A stretch of DNA of 64,000 nucleotides, taken from the NCBI RefSeq assembly GCF_008728855.1, contig NZ_CP042906.1, positions 1,674,001 to 1,738,000 of the forward strand, in the 5' to 3' direction. Shown one piece after another: positions 24,503-33,140 of the stretch. The notes under the pieces are model-generated. The model had not been told where the DNA came from. It was given only the letters and a program-made list of their open reading frames with translations, and made no database searches. Source of the DNA: Hypericibacter terrae. Its GTDB lineage: Bacteria > Pseudomonadota > Alphaproteobacteria > Dongiales > Dongiaceae. Within the stretch, counting starts at the first letter, position 1; the number at the start of each line of letters is the position of its first letter. A program made the position numbers and the translations under genes.

Positions 24503-25729
24503 CTACGCCGCCGCGCTGGAGCGGGCCTGCATGGCGCGCTCGAAGTCGACCATGTAGTCGCGCGTCAGCGGCACCGCTTCCTGGCGGCGCGAGAGCTGCA
24601 TCTGGAACACCATCTGCCCCATGTTGCGGAACGCGACCTCGCAGCCGACCAGATAGAACTCCCACATGCGGCAGAAGCGCTCGTCATAGAGGGCGCGGAT
24701 CTTGTCGCGGTTGGCGTCGAAGCGGCGGTGCCATTCGCGCAGGGTCTTGGCGTAGTGGAGGCGCAGGATCTCCACGTCGGTGACCCAGAGGCCGACATCC
24801 TCGACCGCGCGGAACACCTCGGAGAGGGCCGGGGTGTAGCCGCCGGGAAAGATGTATTTGCGCAGCCAGGGATTGGTCGAGCCCGGAGGGTCCATGCGGC
24901 CGATCGCATGCAGCAGCATGACGCCGTCTTCGGTCAGGAGCTCCTTCACCTTGCGGAAGAATTCCCGGTAATGCTTGGTGCCGACATGCTCGAACATGCC
25001 GACCGAGATGATCCGGTCGAACGGGCCCTGCTGCAGCCGGTAGTCGCGCAGGTGGAAGCGCAGCCGGTCGGACAGGCCGGCGTCGCGCGCCCGCTGCTCC
25101 GAGACCTTGTGCTGCTCGGTCGAGAGGGTCACGCCGGTGACATCGACGTTCATGAGCTTGGCGAGATAGAGGCCGAGACCGCCCCAGCCGCTGCCGATAT
25201 CGAGCACCTTCTGGCCGGGCTCCAGCAGGAGCTTGGAGGCCAGATGCAGCTTCTTGTTCGATTGCGCGAGCTCGAGGCTGTCATTGTCGGTGGCGAAATA
25301 GGCGCAGCTATATTGCCGGTCCTTGTCGAGGAACAGGTCGTAGAGCGTGTCCGAGAGGTCGTAATGATGCGCCACGTTCTTCTGGGCGCGGCCGACCGGA
25401 TTGTGGGTATGGATGAAATGCAGCATCCGCCCCAGCAGCAGCTGGACGCGCTGCAGCGGGTGGCTCTCCAGGGCCGCGATGTTGCGCGTCACCAGGTCCA
25501 GCACCTCGTAGAGGGTGCCGTCCTCGACCGTGAGGCGGCCCTCCATATAGGCCTCGCCGAAGCGCAGCTTCGGATTGAGGAAGAGGTCCCGGTGCAGCCG
25601 ATGGTCATGCAGCCGGATGGTCGGCACCGGACCGGGGCCGGGGCCAATGAGATGGACTTTGCCATCCGCGTCCACGACGCGGAGCTGGCCGTCCCGAATC
25701 ACACGTTTCAGAATATGCGCGGCAAGCAT
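24503..25729 (-). CDS. cfa: cyclopropane-fatty-acyl-phospholipid synthase family protein
   Basis: The product is 408 aa, close to Cfa. The SAM-binding motif VLDIGSGWGGLGLYLA lies near residues 176-191, preceded by NVAHHYDLSDTLYDLFLD, both diagnostic of CFA/CmaS methyltransferases. FRKYIFPGG-type residues (LRKYIFPGGYTPAL) are near 297-310. It adds a methylene bridge to unsaturated acyl chains of membrane lipids, commonly in stationary phase or acid stress. It is separated from dnaB by 258 bp with nothing recognised in it, and from rplI by a terminator. It is probably a single-gene transcript. Confidence 0.92.
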   Translation of the reverse strand: MLAAHILKRVIRDGQLRVVDADGKVHLIGPGPGPVPTIRLHDHRLHRDLFLNPKLRFGEAYMEGRLTVEDGTLYEVLDLVTRNIAALESHPLQRVQLLLGRMLHFIHTHNPVGRAQKNVAHHYDLSDTLYDLFLDKDRQYSCAYFATDNDSLELAQSNKKLHLASKLLLEPGQKVLDIGSGWGGLGLYLAKLMNVDVTGVTLSTEQHKVSEQRARDAGLSDRLRFHLRDYRLQQGPFDRIISVGMFEHVGTKHYREFFRKVKELLTEDGVMLLHAIGRMDPPGSTNPWLRKYIFPGGYTPALSEVFRAVEDVGLWVTDVEILRLHYAKTLREWHRRFDANRDKIRALYDERFCRMWEFYLVGCEVAFRNMGQMVFQMQLSRRQEAVPLTRDYMVDFERAMQARSSAAA

Positions 25730-25930
25730 CGCGCGGACACGCCTCTTCCCAGATATGAACCGCGATCGTCGGCTCGGGCCCCCACCCGGCCTGCAGGAAG
25801 ACCGCAGGCTCGATCGCGCATCACATAACGTTAATCAGAACGGCAGGGCTTGTAAATGCAGGCAAAACCCCGGTCTACCGATTGCGACCCGCGCTCTCCG
25901 CAGGGCCGGCATGCGGATCGCGGGAGGCTC

Positions 25931-25973
25931 CAAAAAGCAACAGCCGCGGTCCCCGTTCAGGGAACCGCGGCTG
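25931..25973 (-). terminator. Rho-independent terminator of the rpsF-rpsR-rplI operon
   Basis: A 14-bp stem with one mismatch, CAGCCGCGGTCCCC at 25941-25954 against GGGAACCGCGGCTG at 25960-25973, encloses a 5-nt loop. On the minus strand it is followed by TTGCTTTTTGG (A-run at 25932-25936 on plus). It lies 50 bp after the rplI stop. Confidence 0.85.
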
Positions 25974-26022
25974 CAGCAACTCGGTTCCGCTTGGCCACGG
26001 GATGGCCACCCGGCGGTGTCGA

Positions 26023-26628
26023 TCAGGCTTCTTCCGCTTCGCCTTCGGCCTCGGCATCGCGCTGCGCCTTCACCTCGGGCGGCAGCTGGGCCTCGGCATC
26101 GGCCAACAGATCGTCGAGCGACGCCGCGCGGGCTTCGGTCGCGCCCACATAGCCGCCGTTCTTGAGCTGGATCTCGGCCTCTTCCTCGGACTTCGCGACG
26201 TTGGCCGTCACGGTGACGATCACCTCCGGATGGAGGGCGACGCGCACCGGGAACAGCCCCAGGGCCTTGATCGGCTTGTCGAGCACGACCTGACGGCGGT
26301 CGATGGTGACGCCCTTGGCGCTGACCGCCTCGGCGATGTCGCGCGGGCTGACGGAACCGAACAGCTGTCCGTTCTCGCCAGCCTGGCGCACCAGCACCAC
26401 GCTCATGCCGTCCACCTTGCCGGAGACGCTTTCGGCTTCCTGGCGGCGCTTGAGGTTGTTGGCCTCGATCTGGTGGCGCTGGGTCTCGAAGCGGGCGCGG
26501 TTGGCCTCAGTGGCCCGCAACGCCTTCTTCTGCGGCAGCAGGTAATTGCGGGCATAGCCCGGCTTCACCTTCACCACTTCGCCGATCTGGCCGAGCTTCT
26601 CGACTCGTTCGAGCAGGATCACTTCCAT
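26023..26628 (-). CDS. rplI: 50S ribosomal protein L9
   Basis: The product is 201 aa. The L9 N-terminal signature [21 protein letters not shown] is at residues 12-32, followed by the long connecting helix and a C-terminal domain. The protein is longer than E. coli L9 (149 aa) because of an acidic, Ala/Glu-rich tail after about residue 165, as is common in alphaproteobacteria. L9 binds 23S rRNA domain V and affects translational fidelity. It is the last gene of rpsF-rpsR-rplI, ending at a strong terminator. Confidence 0.96.
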   Translation of the reverse strand: MEVILLERVEKLGQIGEVVKVKPGYARNYLLPQKKALRATEANRARFETQRHQIEANNLKRRQEAESVSGKVDGMSVVLVRQAGENGQLFGSVSPRDIAEAVSAKGVTIDRRQVVLDKPIKALGLFPVRVALHPEVIVTVTANVAKSEEEAEIQLKNGGYVGATEARAASLDDLLADAEAQLPPEVKAQRDAEAEGEAEEA

Positions 26629-26638
26629 GACGCGGCTC

Positions 26639-26899
26639 CTACTTCAACACGTAAGGCAGGAGCCCGAGGAAGCGGGCGCGCTTGATGGCCTGGGCCAGGA
26701 TGCGCTGCTTCTTCGCGGACACCGCCGTGATGCGGCTCGGCACGATCTTGCCGCGCTCCGAGAGGAAGCGCTGCAGCAGCCGGATATCCTTGTGGTCGAT
26801 CTTCGGCGCGTGCTGACCCGAGAACGGGCAGGTCTTGCGGCGGCGGAAGAAAGGCCGGCGGCCGCTGGCGCGGACGACGGTCGGTGTGCCCTCGCTCAT
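26639..26899 (-). CDS. rpsR: 30S ribosomal protein S18
   Basis: The product is 86 aa. The S18 core is visible: [39 protein letters not shown] and [20 protein letters not shown]18 pairs with S6 on the platform of the 30S subunit. The ATG overlaps the stop of rpsF by 4 bp, coupling the translation of the two partners. The rplI gene follows after 10 bp. Confidence 0.97.
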   Translation of the reverse strand: MSEGTPTVVRASGRRPFFRRRKTCPFSGQHAPKIDHKDIRLLQRFLSERGKIVPSRITAVSAKKQRILAQAIKRARFLGLLPYVLK

Positions 26900-27423
26900 G
26901 CCGGCTCTCCTTCGTTGCCGGCCACATGCCGGGGTTCACGATCGCCGCCGCCGAAGCGGTCGCCGCGATCCGGGCGGTCGCCGCCGAAGCGGTCGCCACG
27001 ATCCGGACGGTCGCCGAAGCTGCGGCGCGGACGGTCGCCGAAGCGATCGCCGCCACGGCCGCCGCGCTCACCGCGGCCGCCGCGATCGTCGCCGTCGCGG
27101 TTGCGGTTCTGCAGCATGGCCGAGGGGCCCTCTTCGAGGGCCTCGACGCGAACGGTCAGGTAGCGCAGCACATCTTCGCTGATGCGCATGTTGCGCTCCA
27201 TCTCCACCACCGCCGGAGCGGGCGCGTCGATGTTGAGCAGGGTGTAATGGCCCTTGCGGTTCTTCTTGATCCGGAAGGACAGGTTGCGCAGTCCCCATTG
27301 CTCTTTCTTGGTGACCGAGCCGCCATTGGCGGTGACGATCCCCGAGAAGGCTTCGGTCAACTGCTCCACTTGCGCCGAGGAAGCGTCCTGGCGCGTGATG
27401 AAGACGGTCTCATAGAAGGGCAT
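26896..27423 (-). CDS. rpsF: 30S ribosomal protein S6 with an extended Arg/Gly/Asp-rich tail
   Basis: The product is 175 aa. The S6 domain occupies about residues 1-105, with [34 protein letters not shown] and [19 protein letters not shown]. After it comes a tail of about 60 residues rich in Arg, Gly, Asp and Phe ([18 protein letters not shown]), encoded partly by a 33-bp tandem duplication. Tails of variable length are known in alphaproteobacterial S6, but this one is long and repetitive. It is the first gene of the operon, preceded by a promoter and a structured leader. Confidence 0.95.
   Translation of the reverse strand: MPFYETVFITRQDASSAQVEQLTEAFSGIVTANGGSVTKKEQWGLRNLSFRIKKNRKGHYTLLNIDAPAPAVVEMERNMRISEDVLRYLTVRVEALEEGPSAMLQNRNRDGDDRGGRGERGGRGGDRFGDRPRRSFGDRPDRGDRFGGDRPDRGDRFGGGDREPRHVAGNEGEPA
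26951..27016 (-). repeat. two 33-bp tandem repeats in the S6 tail
   Basis: The units 26951-26983 and 26984-27016 differ at two positions and keep frame (33 bp, 11 codons). They encode the repeated [11 protein letters not shown] in the arginine/aspartate-rich tail of rpsF. In-frame repeats like these can change tail length by slippage. Confidence 0.8.
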
Positions 27424-27442
27424 TCGGTTCGCAGCTCCTTAT

Positions 27443-27490
27443 GGCTGTTGAATGGCCCGGCGCTGGAAGGGCAAATGCCCCGCAACAGCC
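27443..27490 (-). promoter_or_regulatory. structured 5' leader of rpsF
   Basis: On the minus strand, GGCTGTTG (complement of 27483-27490) can pair perfectly with CAACAGCC (complement of 27443-27450). The stem encloses a smaller hairpin GGGC-ATTT-GCCC (27469-27480). It ends a few bases before AAGGAG, the rpsF ribosome-binding site. S6:S18 is known to bind a leader of this kind in several phyla. Whether this one carries the recognised bulge could not be shown by eye. Confidence 0.5.
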
Positions 27491-27557
27491 GCCCGGGCCT
27501 AGCCGGCACGCGACCGTCAAGGTCATTGGCCGGCAAGGAGTTTTCGAAGAGCGGCGC

Positions 27558-27585
27558 ACTATACACATTGCTTTCCGCCCCGCAA
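27558..27585 (-). promoter_or_regulatory. sigma70-type promoter of rpsF-rpsR-rplI
   Basis: On the minus strand the sequence reads TTGCGG (27585-27580), a 16-bp spacer and TATAGT (27563-27558). This is a good match to a housekeeping promoter. It would start transcription about 130 nt before rpsF, leaving a leader that contains the stem at 27443-27490. Confidence 0.65.
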
Positions 27586-27705
27586 GCTTTTCGGCCGCCG
27601 CAGGAGGGGACCTCCAGCCTGCAAACACTGGACAGGCCGGGAGGGCGCCGCTATCAATGGCCGCCGTTTCGGGCGTCCAAAAGAAAATATAGGAATTTCA
27701 TAGAG

Positions 27706-28659
27706 ATGGCTCGCGCTTTTGTGTTTCCGGGGCAGGGTTCCCAGGCGGTCGGCATGGGTCGCGCCCTGGCGGAGGCCTTTCCCGCCGCCCGGCTGGTGTT
27801 CGAGGAAGTGGACGATGCGCTGGGCCAGAAGCTGAGCCGGCTCATGGCCGAGGGACCCGAGGCGGACCTGACCCTGACCGAGAATGCCCAGCCGGCCCTG
27901 ATGGCGGTCAGCATGGCGGCTCTCCGGGTCCTGACCACCGAGGGTGGGTTTTCGCTGCCCGACAAGGCGGCCTTCGTCGCCGGCCATTCGCTGGGCGAAT
28001 ATTCGGCCCTGGCGGCCGCGGGCGCGCTCAGCCTGTCCGACGCGGCCCGGCTGCTGAAGCGGCGCGGCCGCGCCATGCAGCGGGCGGTGCCGGTGGGCGA
28101 GGGGGCGATGGCGGCGCTGCTGGGCCTCGATCTCGAGGCGGCCGAGGCGATCGCCGCGGCGGCCCGCGAGGCGGGTCCCAAATCGGAGGTCGTCAGCGTC
28201 GCCAACGACAACGCTCCCGGCCAGGTGGTGCTGAGCGGACATAAGGTGGCGGTCGAGCGTGCCGTCGCCATCGCCGCCGAGCGCGGCACCAAGCGCAGCG
28301 TGATGCTGCCGGTGAGCGCGCCCTTCCATTGCGCCCTGATGCAGCCGGCGGCTGACGAGATGCGCGAGGCGCTGGCCGGCACCGCGATCGCCATGCCGGC
28401 CGTGCCCGTGGTGGCCAACGTGACGGCGAAGCCGGTGAGCGATCCGGAAACGATCCGCCGGCTCCTGGTGGAGCAGGTGACGGGGCTGGTGCGCTGGCGC
28501 GAAGGGGTGCTGGCCATGAAGGCGCAGGGCGTCGAGGAACTGATCGAGGTGGGCGCCGGCAAGGTCTTGACCGGCCTCACCAAGCGCATCGATCGCGAGC
28601 TAAAGGGCCAGGCGGCGGGGACGCCCGAGGAAATCGAGGCCGTCCTCAAGACTTTGTGA
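27706..28659 (+). CDS. fabD: malonyl-CoA:ACP transacylase
   Basis: The product is 317 aa, usual FabD length. It starts ARAFVFPGQGSQAVGMG, the family N-terminus, which fixes the ATG at 27706 (the open frame extends much further upstream, over the divergent rpsF gene). The active-site Ser is in GHSLGEY near residue 95, and the partner His is in SAPFHC near residue 206. FabD loads malonate onto ACP for fatty-acid elongation. It is the first gene of fabD-fabG-acpP-fabF-mltG and lies divergent to rpsF. Confidence 0.97.
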   Translation: MARAFVFPGQGSQAVGMGRALAEAFPAARLVFEEVDDALGQKLSRLMAEGPEADLTLTENAQPALMAVSMAALRVLTTEGGFSLPDKAAFVAGHSLGEYSALAAAGALSLSDAARLLKRRGRAMQRAVPVGEGAMAALLGLDLEAAEAIAAAAREAGPKSEVVSVANDNAPGQVVLSGHKVAVERAVAIAAERGTKRSVMLPVSAPFHCALMQPAADEMREALAGTAIAMPAVPVVANVTAKPVSDPETIRRLLVEQVTGLVRWREGVLAMKAQGVEELIEVGAGKVLTGLTKRIDRELKGQAAGTPEEIEAVLKTL

Positions 28660-28718
28660 GCCCTTGTACCGCGACATGACGGCGACGACATAACTGACGC
28701 TTCAGGAGATCAATCGAG

Positions 28719-29462
28719 ATGGCCATGTTCGATCTGACGGGCAAGAAGGCCCTGGTGACGGGGGCGTCGGGTGGTATCGGCGGCGCCATCGCGAAGGCGC
28801 TCCACGCGCAGGGCGCCGAGGTCGGTTTGTCCGGCACCAAGGTCGCGGCGCTCGAGGCGCTGGCTGGCGAATTGGGCAGTCGCGCGAAGGTCCTGCCGGC
28901 CAATCTCGGCGAGGCGGGCGGCACCGAGGATCTCGCCAAGAAGGCCGAGGCGGCGCTGGGCCAGGTCGATATCCTGATCAACAACGCAGGATTGACCCGC
29001 GACGGGCTCGCGGTGCGCATGAAGGACGAGGACTGGAACGCCGTCATGGACGTCAATCTGGGGGCGGCCTTTCGGCTCAGCCGGGCCCTGCTGATGCCCA
29101 TGATGCGCCGCCGCTGGGGCCGTATCATCGGCATCACCTCGATCGTGGGCGTGACCGGCAATCCGGGCCAGGCGAACTACGCGGCGTCCAAGGCCGGCAT
29201 GATCGGCATGTCCAAGGCGCTCGCCGCCGAGGTCGCCTCGCGCAACATCACTGTGAATTGCGTGGCGCCCGGCTTCATCGCGACCGCCATGACCGACGCG
29301 CTCAACGAGAAGCAGAAGACCGAGCTCTTGTCGCGCGTGCCGATGGGCCGACTCGGCGTCAGCGAGGACATTGCCGCCGCCGTCGTCTATCTGGCGGCGA
29401 ACGAGGCGGCCTACGTGACCGGCCAGACCTTGCATGTCAATGGCGGAATGGCCATGATATAA
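28719..29462 (+). CDS. fabG: 3-oxoacyl-ACP reductase
   Basis: The product is 247 aa. The Rossmann motif is VTGASGGIGGAI at residues 12-23, NNAGLTRDGLA is characteristic of FabG, and the catalytic triad is Ser in ITSIVG, Tyr154 and Lys158 (NYAASKAG). It reduces 3-oxoacyl-ACP with NADPH. It lies 59 bp after fabD, with CAGGAGA upstream of the ATG. Confidence 0.96.
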   Translation: MAMFDLTGKKALVTGASGGIGGAIAKALHAQGAEVGLSGTKVAALEALAGELGSRAKVLPANLGEAGGTEDLAKKAEAALGQVDILINNAGLTRDGLAVRMKDEDWNAVMDVNLGAAFRLSRALLMPMMRRRWGRIIGITSIVGVTGNPGQANYAASKAGMIGMSKALAAEVASRNITVNCVAPGFIATAMTDALNEKQKTELLSRVPMGRLGVSEDIAAAVVYLAANEAAYVTGQTLHVNGGMAMI

Positions 29463-29637
29463 CGCTGCTGACAAAGGGCTTTTCCGAGGCCCTGGCTATA
29501 GCGGAACGGATATGTTAAGGGCACCGCGCCCTTGAGCCGCCCCCTTCGGGTGGCAGTAGAGTTCGGGGGACGGGACCCGCCTTCCGGCGGCCCCGATAAG
29601 CGAAAACCAGCGGGTGTGAGTTGAAGGGGCGAACCAT

Positions 29638-29871
29638 ATGAGCGATATCGCCGAGCGCGTGAAGAAGATCGTCGTCGAGCACCTCGGCGTCGATGAGTCC
29701 AAGGTTACCGAAGGTGCGCATTTCATCGACGACCTGGGCGCCGACAGTCTCGACATCGTCGAGCTGGTGATGGCGTTCGAAGAAGAGTTCGGTTGCGAAA
29801 TTCCCGACGACGCCGCGGAGAAGGTGTTGACGGTGAAGGACGCGATCACCTTCATCGAGCAGCACAGCTGA
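29638..29871 (+). CDS. acpP: acyl carrier protein
   Basis: The product is 77 aa and acidic. Ser37 in [13 protein letters not shown] carries the 4'-phosphopantetheine, and the family core [16 protein letters not shown] follows. ACP holds growing acyl chains for FabD, FabG and FabF around it. It has its own 175-bp upstream region with GC-rich hairpins, which may hold a further promoter, as acpP is usually expressed more strongly than its neighbours. Confidence 0.97.
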   Translation: MSDIAERVKKIVVEHLGVDESKVTEGAHFIDDLGADSLDIVELVMAFEEEFGCEIPDDAAEKVLTVKDAITFIEQHS

Positions 29872-29949
29872 GTTGAGCGCATTGGCTTTGCGCAGACTCC
29901 TGGGCGCCGCGACACTCTTGTCGATACCGTTCCATCTGCGAGAGGCGAC

Positions 29950-31212
29950 ATGCGACGCGTCGTAGTTACTGGCATGGGCTTGGTCACGCCGCTTGGCGTC
30001 GGCACCGAGTATGTCTGGAAGCGCATCGTAAATGGCGAGTCCGGCATTTCCGGGATTCAGTCCTTCGACGTCAGCGACCTGCCCTGCAAGATCGCGGGCC
30101 AGGTGCCGCTGGGTGACAAGGCGTCCGGCAATTTCAATCCGGACGACTACGTCATCCCCAAGGACCAGCGCAAGATGGGCCGTTTCATCCATTTCGCGAT
30201 GGGTGCGGCGACCGAAGCGGTGCTGGACGCCAAGTGGCAGCCGACGGACGAGCATGAGCGGGAACGCACCGGCGTCCTGATCGGCTCGGGCATCGGCGGC
30301 CTCGAAGGCATCTACGATGCGGCGGTGACGCTGCATGAGCGCGGCCCCCGCCGCGTCAGCCCATTCTTCATTCCCGCCTGCCTGATCAACCTGGCGTCGG
30401 GCAATGTCTCGATCCAGTTCGGCTTCAAGGGTCCCAACCACGCGGTGGTGACGGCCTGCTCGACCGGCGCGCATGCGATCGGCGACGCCGCGCGGCTGAT
30501 CCAGCTCGACGACGCCGACGTGATGGTGGCGGGCGGCACCGAGGCCTCGATCTGCCGTATCGGCGTCGCGGGCTTCGCCGCGGCGCGCGCGCTCTCGACC
30601 GGCTTCAACGACGAGCCGCAGCGGGCCTCGCGACCCTGGGACCAGGATCGCGACGGGTTCGTGATGGGCGAGGGCGCCGGCGTGCTGGTGCTCGAGGAGC
30701 TGGAACATGCGCGCAAGCGCGGCGCCAAGATCTATGCCGAGGTCATCGGCTACGGCATGTCGGGCGATGCCTATCACATCACCGCTCCCTCCGAGACCGG
30801 CGAGGGCGCCTTCAACGCCATGAAGGCGGCGTTGAAGCGGGCCAAGCTGACTCCGGACGACATCGACTATGTGAACGCGCATGGCACCTCGACGCCGCTC
30901 GGCGACGAGATCGAGCTGGGCGCGGTCAAGCGGCTGTTCGGCGACGCCGCCTACAAGATCTCCATGTCCTCCACCAAATCGGCGATCGGCCATCTGCTGG
31001 GCGCTGCCGGCGCGGTCGAGGCGGTCTTCTCCATCCTCGCGATCCGCGACCAGGTGGCACCGCCGACCCTCAACCTCGACAATCCGTCGGTCGGCTGCGA
31101 CATCGACCTGGTGCCGAAGCGGGCCAAGAAGCGGACGATCCGGCGCGCCTTGTCGAACTCCTTCGGCTTCGGCGGTACCAATGCCAGCCTGATCTTCCAG
31201 GGTCCCGCCTAG
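29950..31212 (+). CDS. fabF: 3-oxoacyl-ACP synthase II
   Basis: The product is 420 aa, FabF length. The catalytic Cys170 is in VTACSTGAHAI, with His311 (NAHGTST) and His348 (AIGHLLGAAGAVE) completing the Cys-His-His triad. The N-terminus RRVVVTGMGLVTPLG is diagnostic. It condenses malonyl-ACP with acyl-ACP and helps adjust chain saturation to temperature. It lies 78 bp after acpP and 7 bp before mltG. Confidence 0.97.
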   Translation: MRRVVVTGMGLVTPLGVGTEYVWKRIVNGESGISGIQSFDVSDLPCKIAGQVPLGDKASGNFNPDDYVIPKDQRKMGRFIHFAMGAATEAVLDAKWQPTDEHERERTGVLIGSGIGGLEGIYDAAVTLHERGPRRVSPFFIPACLINLASGNVSIQFGFKGPNHAVVTACSTGAHAIGDAARLIQLDDADVMVAGGTEASICRIGVAGFAAARALSTGFNDEPQRASRPWDQDRDGFVMGEGAGVLVLEELEHARKRGAKIYAEVIGYGMSGDAYHITAPSETGEGAFNAMKAALKRAKLTPDDIDYVNAHGTSTPLGDEIELGAVKRLFGDAAYKISMSSTKSAIGHLLGAAGAVEAVFSILAIRDQVAPPTLNLDNPSVGCDIDLVPKRAKKRTIRRALSNSFGFGGTNASLIFQGPA

Positions 31213-31219
31213 CCCTGCC

Positions 31220-32236
31220 ATGGCGCGGTTGCGCCGGCTGCTCGGGACGCTTCTGCTGATCCTCCTGCTGGTTCTGGGCGCCGCGGCCGCGGGCGCCTGG
31301 TGGGGTTATCAGCAATTCACGTCGGCCGGTCCGTTGACCGCGGACAACACCGTGGTCGTGCCCCGGGGCAGCAGCGTCAGGGCCATCGCCGGGCAGCTCG
31401 CCGACGCGGGCGTCATCAAGGATCCCTTCCTGTTCCGCCTCGGCGTGCGCCTGTTCGGCCAGCACAAGCCGCTGCGTGCCGGCGAGTACCTCTTTCCCGC
31501 CGGCATCAGCCCGCAGGCCGCGATGCAGCAGATGATCGACGGGCGCCAGATCCAGCATCGGCTGACCATCGCCGAGGGTCTGACCAACCGCGAGGTGCTG
31601 GAGCTTCTGGCGGCGGCTCCCGATCTCGATGGCGCGACGCCGGACCCGACGAGCGTGGGCCCCGAGGGCTCGCTCCTGCCCGAGACCTATTTTTTCATGC
31701 TAGGCGACAGCCGGGCCGATCTCGTCGCCCGGATGAAATCCTCCATGGACGCCGCGCTCGCCGAGCTCTGGCCGGCGCGCGCCCAGGGCCTCCCCTTCAA
31801 GGATCCCAAGGAAGCGCTGATCCTGGCGTCGATCGTCGAGAAGGAGACGGGCCTCCCCGAGGAGCGCCCGCATGTCGCCGCGGTGTTCCTCAACCGCCTC
31901 GCCCAGGGCATGGCGCTGCAATCCGACCCGACCGTGATCTATGCGATCACGCAGGGCCGTTCGAAGCTCGACCGCGCGCTGTTGATGAAGGACCTGGCGG
32001 TCGACAGCCCGTTCAACACCTATGTAGCCGTCGGCCTGCCGCCCGCACCCATCGCCAATCCGGGCCGCGCCGCCATCGAGGCGGTGCTGCATCCGGCCGA
32101 GAGCGACGATCTCTATTTCGTGGCCGATGGCACCGGTGGGCATGTGTTCGCGAAGACTCTGGCCGAGCACAACAAGAACGTGGCCGCCTGGCGCAAGGTT
32201 CAGGCGCAGAAGCGCAACGCGACCCAAGCCGAATAG
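31220..32236 (+). CDS. mltG: endolytic murein transglycosylase MltG
   Basis: The product is 338 aa. An N-terminal transmembrane helix at about residues 8-28 anchors it in the inner membrane. A LysM-like/YceG domain follows, with the catalytic Glu near residue 207 in LASIVEKETGLPEE and ALQSDPTVIYAITQG further on. It cleaves nascent glycan strands and acts as a terminase for peptidoglycan elongation. It is the fifth gene after fabD on the plus strand, only 7 bp after fabF. The fabF-mltG link is common in this class. Confidence 0.95.
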   Translation: MARLRRLLGTLLLILLLVLGAAAAGAWWGYQQFTSAGPLTADNTVVVPRGSSVRAIAGQLADAGVIKDPFLFRLGVRLFGQHKPLRAGEYLFPAGISPQAAMQQMIDGRQIQHRLTIAEGLTNREVLELLAAAPDLDGATPDPTSVGPEGSLLPETYFFMLGDSRADLVARMKSSMDAALAELWPARAQGLPFKDPKEALILASIVEKETGLPEERPHVAAVFLNRLAQGMALQSDPTVIYAITQGRSKLDRALLMKDLAVDSPFNTYVAVGLPPAPIANPGRAAIEAVLHPAESDDLYFVADGTGGHVFAKTLAEHNKNVAAWRKVQAQKRNATQAE

Positions 32237-32243
32237 GACGCCT

Positions 32244-33032
32244 TCACTTCTTCTTGGGCAGGCGCATCAGCAAGGGATCGGTCAGGCCCGGCGACAGCAC
32301 GCCGAGGAGCCAAGCCGCGAAATACATCGGCAACGGGAAGGCGATGCGCGCGCGGTTGCGGGCGAGGCCGCGCTTGACGATGCGCGCGGCGCGTTCCGCG
32401 CTCATCAGGAACGGCATCGGAAAGTCGTTCACGGCCGTCATCGGGCTTTCGACATAGCCCGGGCAGATGACCGTGACGGCGACGCCCTTGGCGCGGCATT
32501 CGCCACGCAAGCCTTCGCCCCAGACCCGCACCGCGGCCTTGCTGGCGCAATAGGCCGGCGCTCCGGGAAAACCGCGAAAGGCGGCGAGCGAGCTCATCAG
32601 GGCGATCTGGCCGCGGGCTCTCCGCTCCATCCGCTGCAGCGCCGGCCAGACCGTGTTGGCCACGCCATCGACATTGGTGGCGAAGATCGCGCGTGCCTGG
32701 GCCTCGCTTTCGCCGGCGGTGCCGGTGCCCGCCGAGATCCCGGCATTGGCGACGACCAGATCGAGCGGCGCCCGATCGTCGGCGGTTTCGATCCAGCGCC
32801 GCACCGCGACCGCATCGACCACGTCGACGGCTGCCGTCTCGACCTCGGCGCCCGCGGCGCGGCAGGCGGCCTCGATCGATGCCAGCCGGCCCCGATCGCG
32901 TCCACCCAGCACCAGGCTGACACCGCTCGCCGCATAAGCCGACGCCAGTGCCGCACCGATGCCGCTCGAGGCCCCGGTGATGAGAATGCGCTGCGGTCGG
33001 TCGAGGCTTGGGGCGGCGGGAACGGGCGGCAT
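32244..33032 (-). CDS. short-chain dehydrogenase with hydrophobic C-terminus
   Basis: The product is 262 aa. The Rossmann motif is ITGASSGIGAALA at about residues 18-30, with LVVANAGIS and the catalytic MSSLAAFRG and YCASKAAVRVW. The C-terminus FAAWLLGVLSPGLTDPLLMRL is hydrophobic and could attach it to the membrane. The start at ATG 33032 is chosen because the frame upstream is long and lacks family matches. It is on the opposite strand to its neighbours, between mltG and yicC, which are usually adjacent, so it is probably inserted into that operon. Substrate is unknown. Confidence 0.85.
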   Translation of the reverse strand: MPPVPAAPSLDRPQRILITGASSGIGAALASAYAASGVSLVLGGRDRGRLASIEAACRAAGAEVETAAVDVVDAVAVRRWIETADDRAPLDLVVANAGISAGTGTAGESEAQARAIFATNVDGVANTVWPALQRMERRARGQIALMSSLAAFRGFPGAPAYCASKAAVRVWGEGLRGECRAKGVAVTVICPGYVESPMTAVNDFPMPFLMSAERAARIVKRGLARNRARIAFPLPMYFAAWLLGVLSPGLTDPLLMRLPKKK

Positions 33033-33140
33033 GGATGGAAGGCTCCGGAGGGCCGCGGGCGGGGCGGCCTCGCTTGTTGCTATTTGGACCGCAGTATATA
33101 GTCGCGCGCTGGGGGGACGACACAACATGTCGGTGGCTTT

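Noticed and set aside
26884-27705. Upstream extension of the fabD frame over the rpsF gene
   Set aside because: The sequence is the mirror of rpsF, and FabD proteins start at ARAFVFPGQGSQ.
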